Assembly (NCBI RefSeq): GCF_021731785.1
Contig: NZ_JAKFWS010000086.1
Location: forward strand, 1 to 35,588
Length of the DNA stretch: 35,588 nt
Source: Methylocystis sp.
Lineage (GTDB): Bacteria; Pseudomonadota; Alphaproteobacteria; Rhizobiales; Beijerinckiaceae
Direction of reading: 5' to 3'
Numbering within the stretch: position 1 is the stretch's first letter; every line of letters begins with the position of its first letter. The notes beneath the pieces were generated by a model. The model searched no databases. It saw only the letters and a list, made by a program, of their open reading frames with translations, and was not told the origin of the DNA. A program made the translations under genes and the position numbers. Below are positions 28,255 to 35,284 of this stretch, in pieces.

Positions 28255-28865
28255 CAGGGAACGACGGTTGGACGCGCCGACACTTCCGCGCGCCAGCGGG
28301 TGAGATGCGGCAGATCTTGAGGAATCTCGACTCGCGCAAGCTTCGCCAGATCCATCGCGACGATCGCGGTGATGTCGGGGATGGTGAAGTCGTCGGAGGC
28401 GATGAAGCGGCGCGAGGCAAGTTCCTGGTCGAGAAAGCGCATCATCTGTTGCGCGCGCGGCCGCTGATGCTCCGCCAATTGCGGCATTTGCGGCGACTCG
28501 AGCTTCGCCAGCGCCGGATGGCTGTGACGAAAGGCGAGCGCGACCGGCGCGAACAGGTGGAATTCCACCCGCCGCTGCCACATCTCGACGAACGCCTGTT
28601 CGCGCGGGCTGCGGCCAAACAGCGCCGGCTCCGGATAAAGCGATTCGATATAGCGGCAGATGGCGACGGATTCCGTGAGCACCGCGCCGTCGTCGAGTAC
28701 GAGCGCTGGCGCCTCCTTCAGCGGGTTAATTTGCGCATAGGCCTCGCTCTGATGCTCTTGCGCCATGAGGTCGACGTCGCGCACGGGAATCGTGACGTTC
28801 TTCTCAGCCAGAAAAATGCGGACGCGCCGGGGATTTGGCGCGAGCGGGGTATTATAGAGCAGCAT
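28254..28865 (-). CDS. glutathione S-transferase family protein
   Basis: This 203-residue protein has an N-terminal thioredoxin-like domain (MLLYNTPLAPNPRRVRIFLA, then INPLKEAPALVLDDGAVLTESVAICRYIE, which holds the cis-Pro and the glutathione-binding ES pair). An all-helical C-terminal domain follows, with DDFTIPDITAIVAMDLAKL. It conjugates or binds glutathione; the substrate is unknown. The gene is coupled to the UDG-family gene by a one-base stop/start overlap and diverges from queC across a 129-base gap. Confidence 0.93.
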   Translation of the reverse strand: MLLYNTPLAPNPRRVRIFLAEKNVTIPVRDVDLMAQEHQSEAYAQINPLKEAPALVLDDGAVLTESVAICRYIESLYPEPALFGRSPREQAFVEMWQRRVEFHLFAPVALAFRHSHPALAKLESPQMPQLAEHQRPRAQQMMRFLDQELASRRFIASDDFTIPDITAIVAMDLAKLARVEIPQDLPHLTRWRAEVSARPTVVP

Positions 28866-28994
28866 GTCGATCTCGTTTGGGCTTCGATATGGGAAAACTC
28901 ATCGCGCTTGGTGAGGCCGCCGCGAAAGCTGTTTGACATGCGTTCTGCGTGACGTCCGCTCGCAGTTTTTCAGCCATGATTTAAGTTAGGCGCA

Positions 28995-29729
28995 ATGACG
29001 AACGACCTCCCAACCAAATCCGCCGCCGCGCTCGTGCTCTTCTCCGGCGGCCAGGATTCCACCACCTGCCTCGCCTGGGCGCTGTCGCGCTATGAGCGCG
29101 TCGAGACGGTCGGATTCGATTACGGCCAGCGCCATCGAGTCGAACTCTCGCGCCGGGCGGGGCTGCGCGAAGGGCTGGCGCGGCTGTCGCCCGCCTGGGC
29201 CGAGCGGCTTGGCGAAGATCGCACGATTTCGATCGAGGCGCTCGGCGCCATCTCCGACACGGCGCTGACGCGCGACGCCGAGATCGCTTTCGCCGCCGAC
29301 GGGCTTCCCAATACTTTCGTTCCGGGGCGCAATCTGCTGTTTCTGACCTTCGCCGCGGCGCTCGCCTATCGTCGCGGCATCGCCGATCTCGTCGGCGGCA
29401 TGTGCGAGACCGACTATTCGGGCTATCCCGACTGCCGCGACCAGACCATCCGGGCGATGGCGGAGGCGCTCAGTCTCGGCATGGACCGCAGCATCGCCAT
29501 CCAAACGCCGCTGATGTGGATCGACAAGGCCGAGACGTGGAGACTGGCGGAATCGCTCGGCGGCGAACCGCTGGTGCGGCTCATCGTCGAGGAAACCCAC
29601 ACCTGCTATCTCGGCGAGAGGGGCCGCCGCTTCGACTGGGGTTATGGCTGCGGCAAATGCCCCGCTTGCAAGCTGCGCGCCGCCGGCTGGGAGAAGTATC
29701 GCGCCGGCGAGACGAGCGCGACCGCCTGA
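28995..29729 (+). CDS. queC: 7-cyano-7-deazaguanine synthase
   Basis: This 244-residue ATP-dependent enzyme converts 7-carboxy-7-deazaguanine to preQ0 in queuosine biosynthesis. The PP-loop ATP motif SGGQDS is at residues 17-22. Further family segments are [30 protein letters not shown] and [16 protein letters not shown]. The C-terminal zinc site uses cysteines in [10 protein letters not shown] and [11 protein letters not shown]. QueF, the next enzyme in the pathway, is encoded at 21319-21780. A GGCC-type hairpin follows the stop. Confidence 0.97.
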   Translation: MTNDLPTKSAAALVLFSGGQDSTTCLAWALSRYERVETVGFDYGQRHRVELSRRAGLREGLARLSPAWAERLGEDRTISIEALGAISDTALTRDAEIAFAADGLPNTFVPGRNLLFLTFAAALAYRRGIADLVGGMCETDYSGYPDCRDQTIRAMAEALSLGMDRSIAIQTPLMWIDKAETWRLAESLGGEPLVRLIVEETHTCYLGERGRRFDWGYGCGKCPACKLRAAGWEKYRAGETSATA

Positions 29730-29748
29730 GACCTTCTGATCTTTCGAG

Positions 29749-29766
29749 TGTGGCCTCGTGGCCACA
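29749..29766 (+). terminator. short hairpin after queC, weak terminator candidate
   Basis: TGTGGCC (29749-29755) pairs perfectly with GGCCACA (29760-29766) around TCGT. There is no following T run, so termination is uncertain. Confidence 0.3.
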
Positions 29767-29829
29767 GGCGGCGCTGACCTTTGCATGCAGGGCGACAATG
29801 CATTGACAGGCGAGCGCGCCATCTGAAAT

Positions 29830-29847
29830 GTTATGTTATAACATTAT
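29830..29847. promoter_or_regulatory. Zur-like zinc regulator box upstream of the TonB receptor
   Basis: The 12-base core ATGTTATAACAT (29833-29844) is a perfect palindrome. The surrounding 18 bases, GTTATGTTATAACATTAT, closely match the GTAATGTTATAACATTAC type of Zur box in alphaproteobacteria. It lies 17 bases before the ATG of a ZnuD-like receptor gene, where bound Zur would block transcription when zinc is plentiful. No zur gene is in the window. Confidence 0.75.
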
Positions 29848-29864
29848 CAGCGAGAGCGGCGTCC

Positions 29865-32156
29865 ATGAGGAAGTGCGTTTTGGCCGGCGCGGCGGTCTGC
29901 GGCGGCGCGACGGTGGGATTCTTTGTCTGCGTCACGAGCGCCTGGGCTCAGCAGGCTTTGCCGCCGATCGAAGTCGGCGCCGTGAGTCCAATCAAGCGCG
30001 CCAAGATCGTCTCCCCGCCACAGACTCCCCCAGCGCCCGGCGGGCGCAGCCGCAGCGTCGCGGGCCCGAGCGGACCCGAGCCGCGCGAAACGGCCGTGGC
30101 GCCGCAAGGCGTCCTCCCCATCGTCGCCGATCAGTTCGCGACGGTGACGTTCGTCACCAATGAGGAGTTGCGGCGCTCGCCGGGCGCGACGCTGGGCGAC
30201 GTGCTTTTCGCCAAGCCGGGCGTCACCGGATCGACCTTTGCGCCCGGCGCGGCGAGCCGTCCGATCGTGCGCGGTCTCGACAACTACCGGGTGCGCATCC
30301 AGGAAAACGGCGTCAGCAACAGCGGCGTCTCGGAACTTGGCGAAGACCACGCCGTTCCGCTCGATCCCGTCGCCGCGAGCCAGGTCGAGGTGGTGCGCGG
30401 CCCCGCGACGCTTCGTTGGGGGTCGCAAGCGATCGGCGGCGTCGTCAATGTCGAGAACAACCGCATTCCCACGGCCTTGCCGTGCCGTCTTGCTTTCATC
30501 CCTACGGCCGAGACGGAGGGTTGCTCGGTCATCGAGACTCGCGGCGCGGTGATGACCGTGGACAACGCGTTGGAAAACGCGACGCTGCTCGACGTCGGCC
30601 GCGGCAATGTCGCCTTCCACATAGATGTCCATGGCCGTCGCAGCAGCGACTATCTGATTTCCGGCTATCCTTATCTTTTTCCGCCGGATCCGCCGCCGCC
30701 GGTGTTCGGACGCCAGCCCAATTCGTCGATGCGCTCGGCCGGCGGTTCGGTCGGCGGGTCCTATTTTTTCGATGGCGACTTCGTCGGCGTCGCGGTGACG
30801 CAGTTCAACTCGCGCTATCACATCCCCGGCATTGAGCCGACGGAGACCAATACGCGCATCGAGCTTCGCCAGACGCGCGTGACGACCAAGGGCGAGTTCC
30901 GTCCGCAGTCGGCCTATATCGAAGCGGTCCGCTTCTGGGCGGGTCTGACCGACTACAAGCACCATGAACTCGCCAATGAGGAGGGCTTCAACGGCGTTCA
31001 GCAGACCTTCACCAACAAGGATCTCGAGGCCCGCGTCGAAACGCAGCTTCGCCCAGTCGACCTGTCCTTCGCGACTCTGACCAGCGCCTTCGGCGTTCAG
31101 GGCATGCATCAGATCCTGACCGCGCCCGGACGCGAGGGCGGACTCTTCGACCCCAATCGGACGCGAAGCGTCGCCGGTTACTGGTTCAACGAATTCAGAC
31201 TGACCGACACATCGAGAATGCAGCTTGCAGGGCGCATCGAACATGCGACCGTCTCCGGCGCATTTCCCGAACTCCTCGTCTCCGGCGAATCTCCGGAATT
31301 CCTGATTGAGCCTGGGCTGCAAGTCGCCCGCGTGCGAAATTTCACGCCAAAGAGCGGGGCCTTTGGCTTTCTGCAGGATCTCCCGGAAGGCGTCGTCGCC
31401 AGCCTGACCGCGCAATATGTCGAACGCGCGCCGCGCGCCCCCGAGCTCTTTTCGCGTGGCGTTCACGAAGCGACGGGGACCTTCGACATCGGCAATCCGA
31501 ATCTCGGAATTGAAGCGGCCAAGACCATCGAAATCGGCCTGCGCCGCCCGCTCGGTCCCTTCCGCTTCGAGGCGACCGCCTATCTCACGCGCTTCGATGG
31601 ATTCATCTTCCGCAATCTCACCGGCGCTCTCTGCGAGGGTGATATTGCGAGCTGCGCCTTAGACGGCGAGGGCGATCTGCGCCAGGCGTTCTATGCGCAG
31701 CGCAACGCTCTCTTTCGCGGCGCCGAGTTTCAAAGCCAGCTTGACGTCGCGCCGCTGCTCGACGGCGTTTTCGGCGTGGAGCAGCAGTTTGACGTGGTGC
31801 GGGCGACATTCGTGGGCGGCGGCAACGTCCCCCGAATCCCGCCGGTGCGGCTCGGCGGCGGATTGTTCTGGCGGGACATCAACTGGTTGGCGCGGGTCAA
31901 TCTTCTGCACGCCTTCGCGCAGCGCAATATCGACCCAACCAATGAAACGCCAACGAAGGGCTACAATCTGCTCCGGGCCGAGATCAGTTACCGAATGCTG
32001 TTCGATCCGGGCGATCCGCTGAGCCGCGAATTGAGGCTGGGACTGGTCGGCGACAATCTCCTCAACGAGGACATCCGCAATAGCGTCTCCTTCCGGAAGG
32101 ATGAAGTGCTGCTGCCGGGCGCGAATCTGCGGTTTTTCGCCAATGCGCGGTTTTGA
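29865..32156 (+). CDS. TonB-dependent outer-membrane receptor, ZnuD-like (probable zinc uptake)
   Basis: This 763-residue receptor has a signal peptide (about 1-28), a TonB-box/proline-rich stretch, a plug domain (about 80-200) and a 22-strand barrel. ZnuD-like features are SRPIVRGLDNYRVRIQENGV, the LGEDHAVPLDP segment, VEVVRGPATLRWGSQAIGGV and the C-terminal DNLLNEDIRNSVSFRKDE ending in NARF with a terminal phenylalanine. It should import zinc, or a zinc-carrying ligand, across the outer membrane using TonB energy. ATG 29865 directly precedes the signal peptide, and the frame open from 29781 would add a non-signal extension. The Zur-like box just upstream supports the zinc role; copper or another metal cannot be excluded. 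Confidence 0.9.
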   Translation: MRKCVLAGAAVCGGATVGFFVCVTSAWAQQALPPIEVGAVSPIKRAKIVSPPQTPPAPGGRSRSVAGPSGPEPRETAVAPQGVLPIVADQFATVTFVTNEELRRSPGATLGDVLFAKPGVTGSTFAPGAASRPIVRGLDNYRVRIQENGVSNSGVSELGEDHAVPLDPVAASQVEVVRGPATLRWGSQAIGGVVNVENNRIPTALPCRLAFIPTAETEGCSVIETRGAVMTVDNALENATLLDVGRGNVAFHIDVHGRRSSDYLISGYPYLFPPDPPPPVFGRQPNSSMRSAGGSVGGSYFFDGDFVGVAVTQFNSRYHIPGIEPTETNTRIELRQTRVTTKGEFRPQSAYIEAVRFWAGLTDYKHHELANEEGFNGVQQTFTNKDLEARVETQLRPVDLSFATLTSAFGVQGMHQILTAPGREGGLFDPNRTRSVAGYWFNEFRLTDTSRMQLAGRIEHATVSGAFPELLVSGESPEFLIEPGLQVARVRNFTPKSGAFGFLQDLPEGVVASLTAQYVERAPRAPELFSRGVHEATGTFDIGNPNLGIEAAKTIEIGLRRPLGPFRFEATAYLTRFDGFIFRNLTGALCEGDIASCALDGEGDLRQAFYAQRNALFRGAEFQSQLDVAPLLDGVFGVEQQFDVVRATFVGGGNVPRIPPVRLGGGLFWRDINWLARVNLLHAFAQRNIDPTNETPTKGYNLLRAEISYRMLFDPGDPLSRELRLGLVGDNLLNEDIRNSVSFRKDEVLLPGANLRFFANARF

Positions 32157-32171
32157 GCGCGTAGCGGGCGG

Positions 32172-32194
32172 GGTAGTGGGTCTGACCCACTACC
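32172..32194. repeat. perfect inverted repeat after the TonB receptor gene
   Basis: GGTAGTGGGTC (32172-32182) and GACCCACTACC (32184-32194) are perfect complements around one base. They are flanked on both sides by the direct repeat GCGGGCGG (32164-32171 and 32195-32202). It starts 15 bases after the receptor stop and has no T run. It may stabilise the 3' end of the receptor mRNA or be a small mobile or recombination site. Confidence 0.6.
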
Positions 32195-32297
32195 GCGGGC
32201 GGGTCCGGCTTGATCGCCGGGGCGAAATAGGGCATAGGCGGGGCCAACGAAGCGCTGGGCGTATCCCGGCCAGTTCACTATTGCCGGGGTGAGATCG

Positions 32298-32423
32298 ATG
32301 AAAGTCCGCAACTCTTTGAAATCTCTGCGTTCGCGCCATCGCGCCAACCAGATCGTGCGCCGCAGGGGCCGCGTCTATATCATCAACAAGGTCCAGCGGC
32401 GCTACAAGGCGCGCCAGGGCTAG
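32298..32423 (+). CDS. rpmJ: 50S ribosomal protein L36 (zinc-ligand-free type)
   Basis: This 41-residue gene was found by eye. It reads [15 protein letters not shown] and ends [10 protein letters not shown], the usual L36 pattern of alphaproteobacteria. It lacks the zinc-ribbon cysteines of the C+ form, so it needs no zinc. L36 is a component of the large ribosomal subunit. ATG 32298 follows GGGGTGAG. A strong bidirectional terminator lies just downstream. It is encoded after the Zur-linked receptor, but the hairpin between them and the essential role of L36 argue for its own promoter. Confidence 0.95.
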   Translation: MKVRNSLKSLRSRHRANQIVRRRGRVYIINKVQRRYKARQG

Positions 32424-32460
32424 TTTTCGCCACGCCTGTTGATCCAGGCGATTGGAATGA

Positions 32461-32493
32461 AAAAGGGCCGGAGCGCCAGCTCCCGGCCCTTTT
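32461..32493. terminator. bidirectional rho-independent terminator
   Basis: AAAAGGGCCGG (32461-32471) pairs with CCGGCCCTTTT (32483-32493), with an inner AGC/GCT extension. The A and T runs give a U-tract in both directions. It lies between the converging L36 and deacetylase-family genes and can serve both. Confidence 0.9.
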
Positions 32494-32532
32494 GCATTTT
32501 CCGATGAGCGTCCACCAATAGCCACAGCCGCG

Positions 32533-33477
32533 CTAGGCGCCAGCCTCCTGGACGCCCAACAGCGCGAGCACATGGGAATTCACGCAGCGGCTGAGGGCGT
32601 CGACGTCGTAGCCGCCTTCCAGCATCGAGACGATTCGGCCGCCGCAGCGCTTGTCGGCGATGTCCATCAGCCGTTTGGTTGCGTCGTAAAAATCGACCTC
32701 GCGCAGCCGTAAGCCGCCGAGCGGATCGCGCTCATGGGCGTCAAAGCCTGCTGAAATCAGTATCAGATCTGGCGCGAAGTCGCGCAGCCGCGGCAGGATC
32801 CGGTCAGCCATCGCCTCTTTGAAGGCGTCTCCCGTCGACCCCGCGAGGAGCGGCGCGTTGACGACATTGCCGTGAGCTCCGGTCTCATTGCGTCCGCCGG
32901 TGCCGGGATAGAACGGCGCCTGATGCGTCGAGCAAAACAGCACCGTCTCGTCGGCCCAGAAAATCTCTTGCGTGCCATTGCCGTGATGCACGTCGAAGTC
33001 GACGATCGCCACCCGCTCCGCCCCATGCGCGGCCTGGGCGTGGCGCGCCGCCACGGCGACATTGTTGACGAAGCAAAAGCCCATCGGATTGTGTGCGCCG
33101 GCATGATGTCCCGGCGGACGGGCGGCGACGAAGGCGTTGTCGGCTCGTCCCGACATCACCTCGTCGACGGCGGAGATGGCGCCGCCGGCGGCGCGCCAGA
33201 CCGCCTCGATCGTCTTCGGGCACATCAGCGTATCGCAGTCGAGCGCGGAATAGCCTTCGCGCGGCGCGGCTTGTTCAAGGGCGGCGAGATAGGATTGCGG
33301 GTGAACGCGTTGCAGAGCTTCCGACTCCGCCAAGGGCGCGCTCATCCGCGTCAAGGGAGCGAATCGCGTCTGATCCAAGCCGCGCTCGATCGCACGCAAC
33401 CGTTCGGGCCGCTCGGGATGGCCGGGTCCCATCTCATGGTGGAGACCGCTTTCGTGCGTGACGAGAAGGGTTTTCAA
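32533..33477 (-). CDS. histone deacetylase family (acetoin utilisation/acetylpolyamine-type) hydrolase
   Basis: This 314-residue zinc hydrolase removes acyl groups from lysine or polyamines in this arginase/deacetylase fold. Motifs are HHEMGPGHPERPERL near the N-terminus, RPPGHHAGAHNPMGFCFVNN with catalytic H124-H125, VDFDVHHGNGTQEIFW with D160, D162 and H164-H165, STHQAPFYPGTG, ILISAGFDAHERDPLGGL with the third zinc ligand, and MLEGGYD. It is close to the class II bacterial HDAC-like proteins; the true substrate is unknown. The start is TTG 33477 with GGAG about 11-12 bases upstream. It diverges from the L,D-transpeptidase gene. Confidence 0.95.
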   Translation of the reverse strand: MKTLLVTHESGLHHEMGPGHPERPERLRAIERGLDQTRFAPLTRMSAPLAESEALQRVHPQSYLAALEQAAPREGYSALDCDTLMCPKTIEAVWRAAGGAISAVDEVMSGRADNAFVAARPPGHHAGAHNPMGFCFVNNVAVAARHAQAAHGAERVAIVDFDVHHGNGTQEIFWADETVLFCSTHQAPFYPGTGGRNETGAHGNVVNAPLLAGSTGDAFKEAMADRILPRLRDFAPDLILISAGFDAHERDPLGGLRLREVDFYDATKRLMDIADKRCGGRIVSMLEGGYDVDALSRCVNSHVLALLGVQEAGA

Positions 33478-33640
33478 TGCTGCGACGCACTCCAGGCGGG
33501 CGGCGCTATGCTAATCGAAACATTAGTTTTCGGCCTTCCTAGGCTTTCTGTCCATGAAAAAGAAACTGTACAGCTCAAGCGAGGCCTCGCGCCGGTTCGC
33601 GTGGCGCCGGTGCAACAGTAAGGGAATAATTCCGAAGACG

Positions 33641-33669
33641 TGATCCCAGCGCCAAAGTTCATGATAAGA
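33641..33669 (+). promoter_or_regulatory. candidate ECF (RpoE-type) sigma promoter of the L,D-transpeptidase gene
   Basis: TGATCC (33641-33646) and TAAGA (33665-33669) are separated by 18 bases. This is the published consensus for Rhodobacter RpoE promoters. It is 42 bases before the transpeptidase ATG. The window itself encodes an ECF sigma/cupin anti-sigma pair (7594-8666), which may or may not recognise this sequence. Confidence 0.45.
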
Positions 33670-33710
33670 AAATCGTAACGAAAGTTTCGCGGCGGAAAGG
33701 AGTGCCCAAA

Positions 33711-34319
33711 ATGAATTTCAGATATGTGACGGTGCCAGCGCTTTTAGCCGTCTGTCTTGCCGGCTGCAACGGAGGGACTGCCCTTCCAGATCCGAGGCTG
33801 AGCGGGCGCGACGCCGAATTCATGGCGCTCGCCCCGAAGGCTTCGGTCAGCTCGCAATACGAGCGCTACATGGTTGATTACAAGACGAACGAGCCGGTCG
33901 GCTCGATCATCGTCGATAATCGCTCCAAGTTTCTTTACTATGTCATGCCGGGCGGCAAGGCGGTGCGCTACGGCGTCGCCACCGGCCAGGACGCGATGGC
34001 CTTCACCGGACGGGCCTATGTTGGGGCTATGCAGGAATGGCCGCGCTGGATTCCGCCCAAGGACATGCTCGAGCGCTGGCCGCATCTTCAGCCGACGGCG
34101 GACGCCGGCGGTCTGCCCGGCGGTCCCGACAATCCGCTCGGCTCCCGTGCGCTCTACCTCTATCAGAACGGCAAGGACACGCTGTATCGCATTCACGGCA
34201 CCAATGAGCCGGACAAAATCGGACAGGCCGTGTCCTCGGGCTGCATCCGCATGCGCGATATCGATGCAATCGATCTTTACCACCGCGTGAAGGTCGGCAC
34301 GAAAGTCACCGTGCTCTAA
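33711..34319 (+). CDS. L,D-transpeptidase (YkuD family) lipoprotein
   Basis: This 202-residue protein begins with a lipoprotein signal (lipobox LAGC, lipidated C19) and has a YkuD domain. The catalytic motif is IHGTNEP (H162) with SSGCIRM (C178). It cross-links peptidoglycan through 3-3 bonds or attaches proteins to it in the periplasm. Length is typical of the short anchored members. ATG 33711 is preceded by AAGGAG at eight bases; the frame start at 33702 is unnecessary. A hairpin with a 9-bp stem lies 29 bases after the stop. Confidence 0.95.
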   Translation: MNFRYVTVPALLAVCLAGCNGGTALPDPRLSGRDAEFMALAPKASVSSQYERYMVDYKTNEPVGSIIVDNRSKFLYYVMPGGKAVRYGVATGQDAMAFTGRAYVGAMQEWPRWIPPKDMLERWPHLQPTADAGGLPGGPDNPLGSRALYLYQNGKDTLYRIHGTNEPDKIGQAVSSGCIRMRDIDAIDLYHRVKVGTKVTVL

Positions 34320-34347
34320 GTCCTTTACCGACTTCAAGATTTGAGTT

Positions 34348-34377
34348 GACGCCCTCCGCGCATTGCGAGAGGGCGTC
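34348..34377 (+). terminator. hairpin terminator of the L,D-transpeptidase gene
   Basis: GACGCCCTC (34348-34356) pairs perfectly with GAGGGCGTC (34369-34377), with a partly paired 12-base loop. The tail ATCTATTCT is only moderately T-rich. The rest of the 243-base gap before peptide gene 1 shows no other gene. Confidence 0.65.
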
Positions 34378-34464
34378 ATCTATTCTGATGAGGCAATATC
34401 TTTCGCATCGGCTGCGTTCGCCCCAAAACCCCTGTAGAGCCGCCAAGACGCGAGCTTGAAATTC

Positions 34465-34482
34465 CACATGCGCGAACATGTG
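34465..34482. promoter_or_regulatory. inverted repeat upstream of peptide gene 1
   Basis: CACATG (34465-34470) and CATGTG (34477-34482) form a perfect 6-base inverted repeat with a six-base spacer, about 80 bases before the peptide 1 ATG. It could be an operator for a dimeric regulator. A chance palindrome is possible. Confidence 0.3.
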
Positions 34483-34562
34483 CGCCGTCGCACTGCGTCA
34501 GATCGACGGCGCTCCTAAAGTCGCCATGCTCGCAGAGTGCGGGCGACGGAGGAGGGGAAGTC

Positions 34563-34709
34563 ATGATGCGTCCGACGACAAGCATGGGCTGGTTAGGCCT
34601 GGTGGTTTGCGTTCTTTTGCTGGAATTCGCCAGCGCCGGCGCTTACCTCGCGTCGTCCGCGAAAGCTAATCCCTCGGACGTTTGCTATGGTTATGCGATT
34701 TGCCAATAA
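34563..34709 (+). CDS. small secreted peptide 1 with C-terminal CYGYAICQ
   Basis: This 48-residue frame was found by eye. A hydrophobic N-terminal half (LGLVVCVLLLEFASAGAYLA) ends at AKA, a good Sec cleavage site. That leaves a mature peptide of about 13 residues beginning NPSDV and ending CYGYAICQ. The two cysteines flank five residues, so a small disulfide loop could form in the periplasm. GGAGGGG lies five bases before ATG 34563; an adjacent ATG at 34566 is equally placed. The same C-terminal pattern recurs in the gene at 34867-34998, which argues that both are real. The function is unknown. Confidence 0.7.
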   Translation: MMRPTTSMGWLGLVVCVLLLEFASAGAYLASSAKANPSDVCYGYAICQ

Positions 34710-34735
34710 ATTTTGATGCTTTGCGCAAGTTCCGT

Positions 34736-34760
34736 GGAACGCGCGCGCCCACATTGCGTT
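34736..34760 (+). promoter_or_regulatory. EcfG-type general stress promoter upstream of peptide gene 2
   Basis: GGAAC (34736-34740) and CGTT (34757-34760) are separated by exactly 16 bases. This matches the GGAAC-N16-17-CGTT consensus of the alphaproteobacterial general stress sigma factor. It lies between the two peptide genes, about 105 bases before the ATG of peptide 2. No ecfG, phyR or nepR gene is in this window. Confidence 0.6.
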
Positions 34761-34866
34761 TATTTCTTGAAAGGCCGGCGCGTTCGAGGTCGAAGCTCGA
34801 AAGAGCGGAGACGCGGAGCGCCGCGCCTTTCAAATTTTCAGCGATAGACGGAAGGTGGGGCCCGTC

Positions 34867-34998
34867 ATGCGCAAGTTGGTTGTGTATGTCCTGATGCTAT
34901 TCATGTTCGCGGCAAGCGTCGCGAGCGCAACGACCATGCTCTCGCGTCCGTCGCCCAACGGCGACGATTTTTGCTTTGGATATGCGATTTGCGAGTAA
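34867..34998 (+). CDS. small secreted peptide 2 with C-terminal CFGYAICE
   Basis: This 43-residue frame was found by eye. The Sec signal MRKLVVYVLMLFMFAASVASA ends in ASA. It leaves a mature peptide of about 22 residues that begins TTMLSRPSP and ends DDFCFGYAICE. It shares C-aromatic-G-Y-A-I-C-polar-stop with peptide 1, although the rest of the sequences differ. GGTGGGG lies six bases before ATG 34867. An EcfG-like promoter precedes it. A disulfide between the two cysteines would make a seven-residue ring at the C-terminus. The function is unknown. Confidence 0.72.
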   Translation: MRKLVVYVLMLFMFAASVASATTMLSRPSPNGDDFCFGYAICE

Positions 34999-35283
34999 TC
35001 GCGGCCTGCGCGTCATTGGGCGAGATGCCGGTGACGCGCCAGGTCTCGTAGCCGGGCGATGTTGCGCATCAGTGCGCCGGTGCCGATGAAGGCCCTTCAT
35101 CAGCCAATCATATTTGTCTGAAAGCCTCGCGAACGCGTTGTTTCAGAGGCGCTACCAGCTTAGCCGCGCAGGCGCTAATCGCGCGGCTGAGGGATTATAC
35201 CGATCCCCATTGAAGCAGACTCATTGGGTCTTCACGAATCGGCTTTCGTCTGATTCTAGTTGGCGAACTCCAGGGGGTTCGCC
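34999..35283. other. intergenic region upstream of the transposase, with possible broken transposase scraps
   Basis: This stretch holds no intact gene. On the minus strand, two short frames around 35029-35140 (reading NAFARLSDKYDWLMK and then, one base out of frame, AFIGTGALMRNIARLRDL) look like pieces of one degraded protein, possibly a transposase tail, but I cannot assign a family. An 8-bp hairpin (35162-35169 with 35181-35188) lies nearer the transposase. The left end of the IS630 element should lie somewhere in 35190-35283, but I cannot fix its inverted repeat without the right end. Confidence 0.35.
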
Positions 35284-35284
35284 A
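35261..35284 (+). promoter_or_regulatory. hairpin over the ribosome binding site of the transposase
   Basis: TGGCGAAC (35261-35268) pairs perfectly with GTTCGCCA (35277-35284). The second arm includes the A of the ATG, and the AGGGGG ribosome binding site falls in the loop and at its edge. Such structures keep transposase translation low when the mRNA is read from outside promoters. Confidence 0.55.

Noticed and set aside
29847-31466. 539-codon minus-strand frame opposite the TonB receptor
   Set aside because: The plus strand encodes a complete receptor with plug and barrel motifs. The antisense frame is Arg/Ala-rich with no recognisable domain.
34376-34669. Overlapping frames (34376-34585 minus, 34478-34669 plus) around peptide gene 1
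   Set aside because: Neither has a ribosome binding site or motif. Peptide gene 1 has both and a partner with the same C-terminus.
34563-34998. Idea that the two mini-genes are methanobactin precursors
   Set aside because: Methanobactin precursors lack Sec signals and have different cysteine contexts, and no mbnB/mbnC-like genes are nearby.
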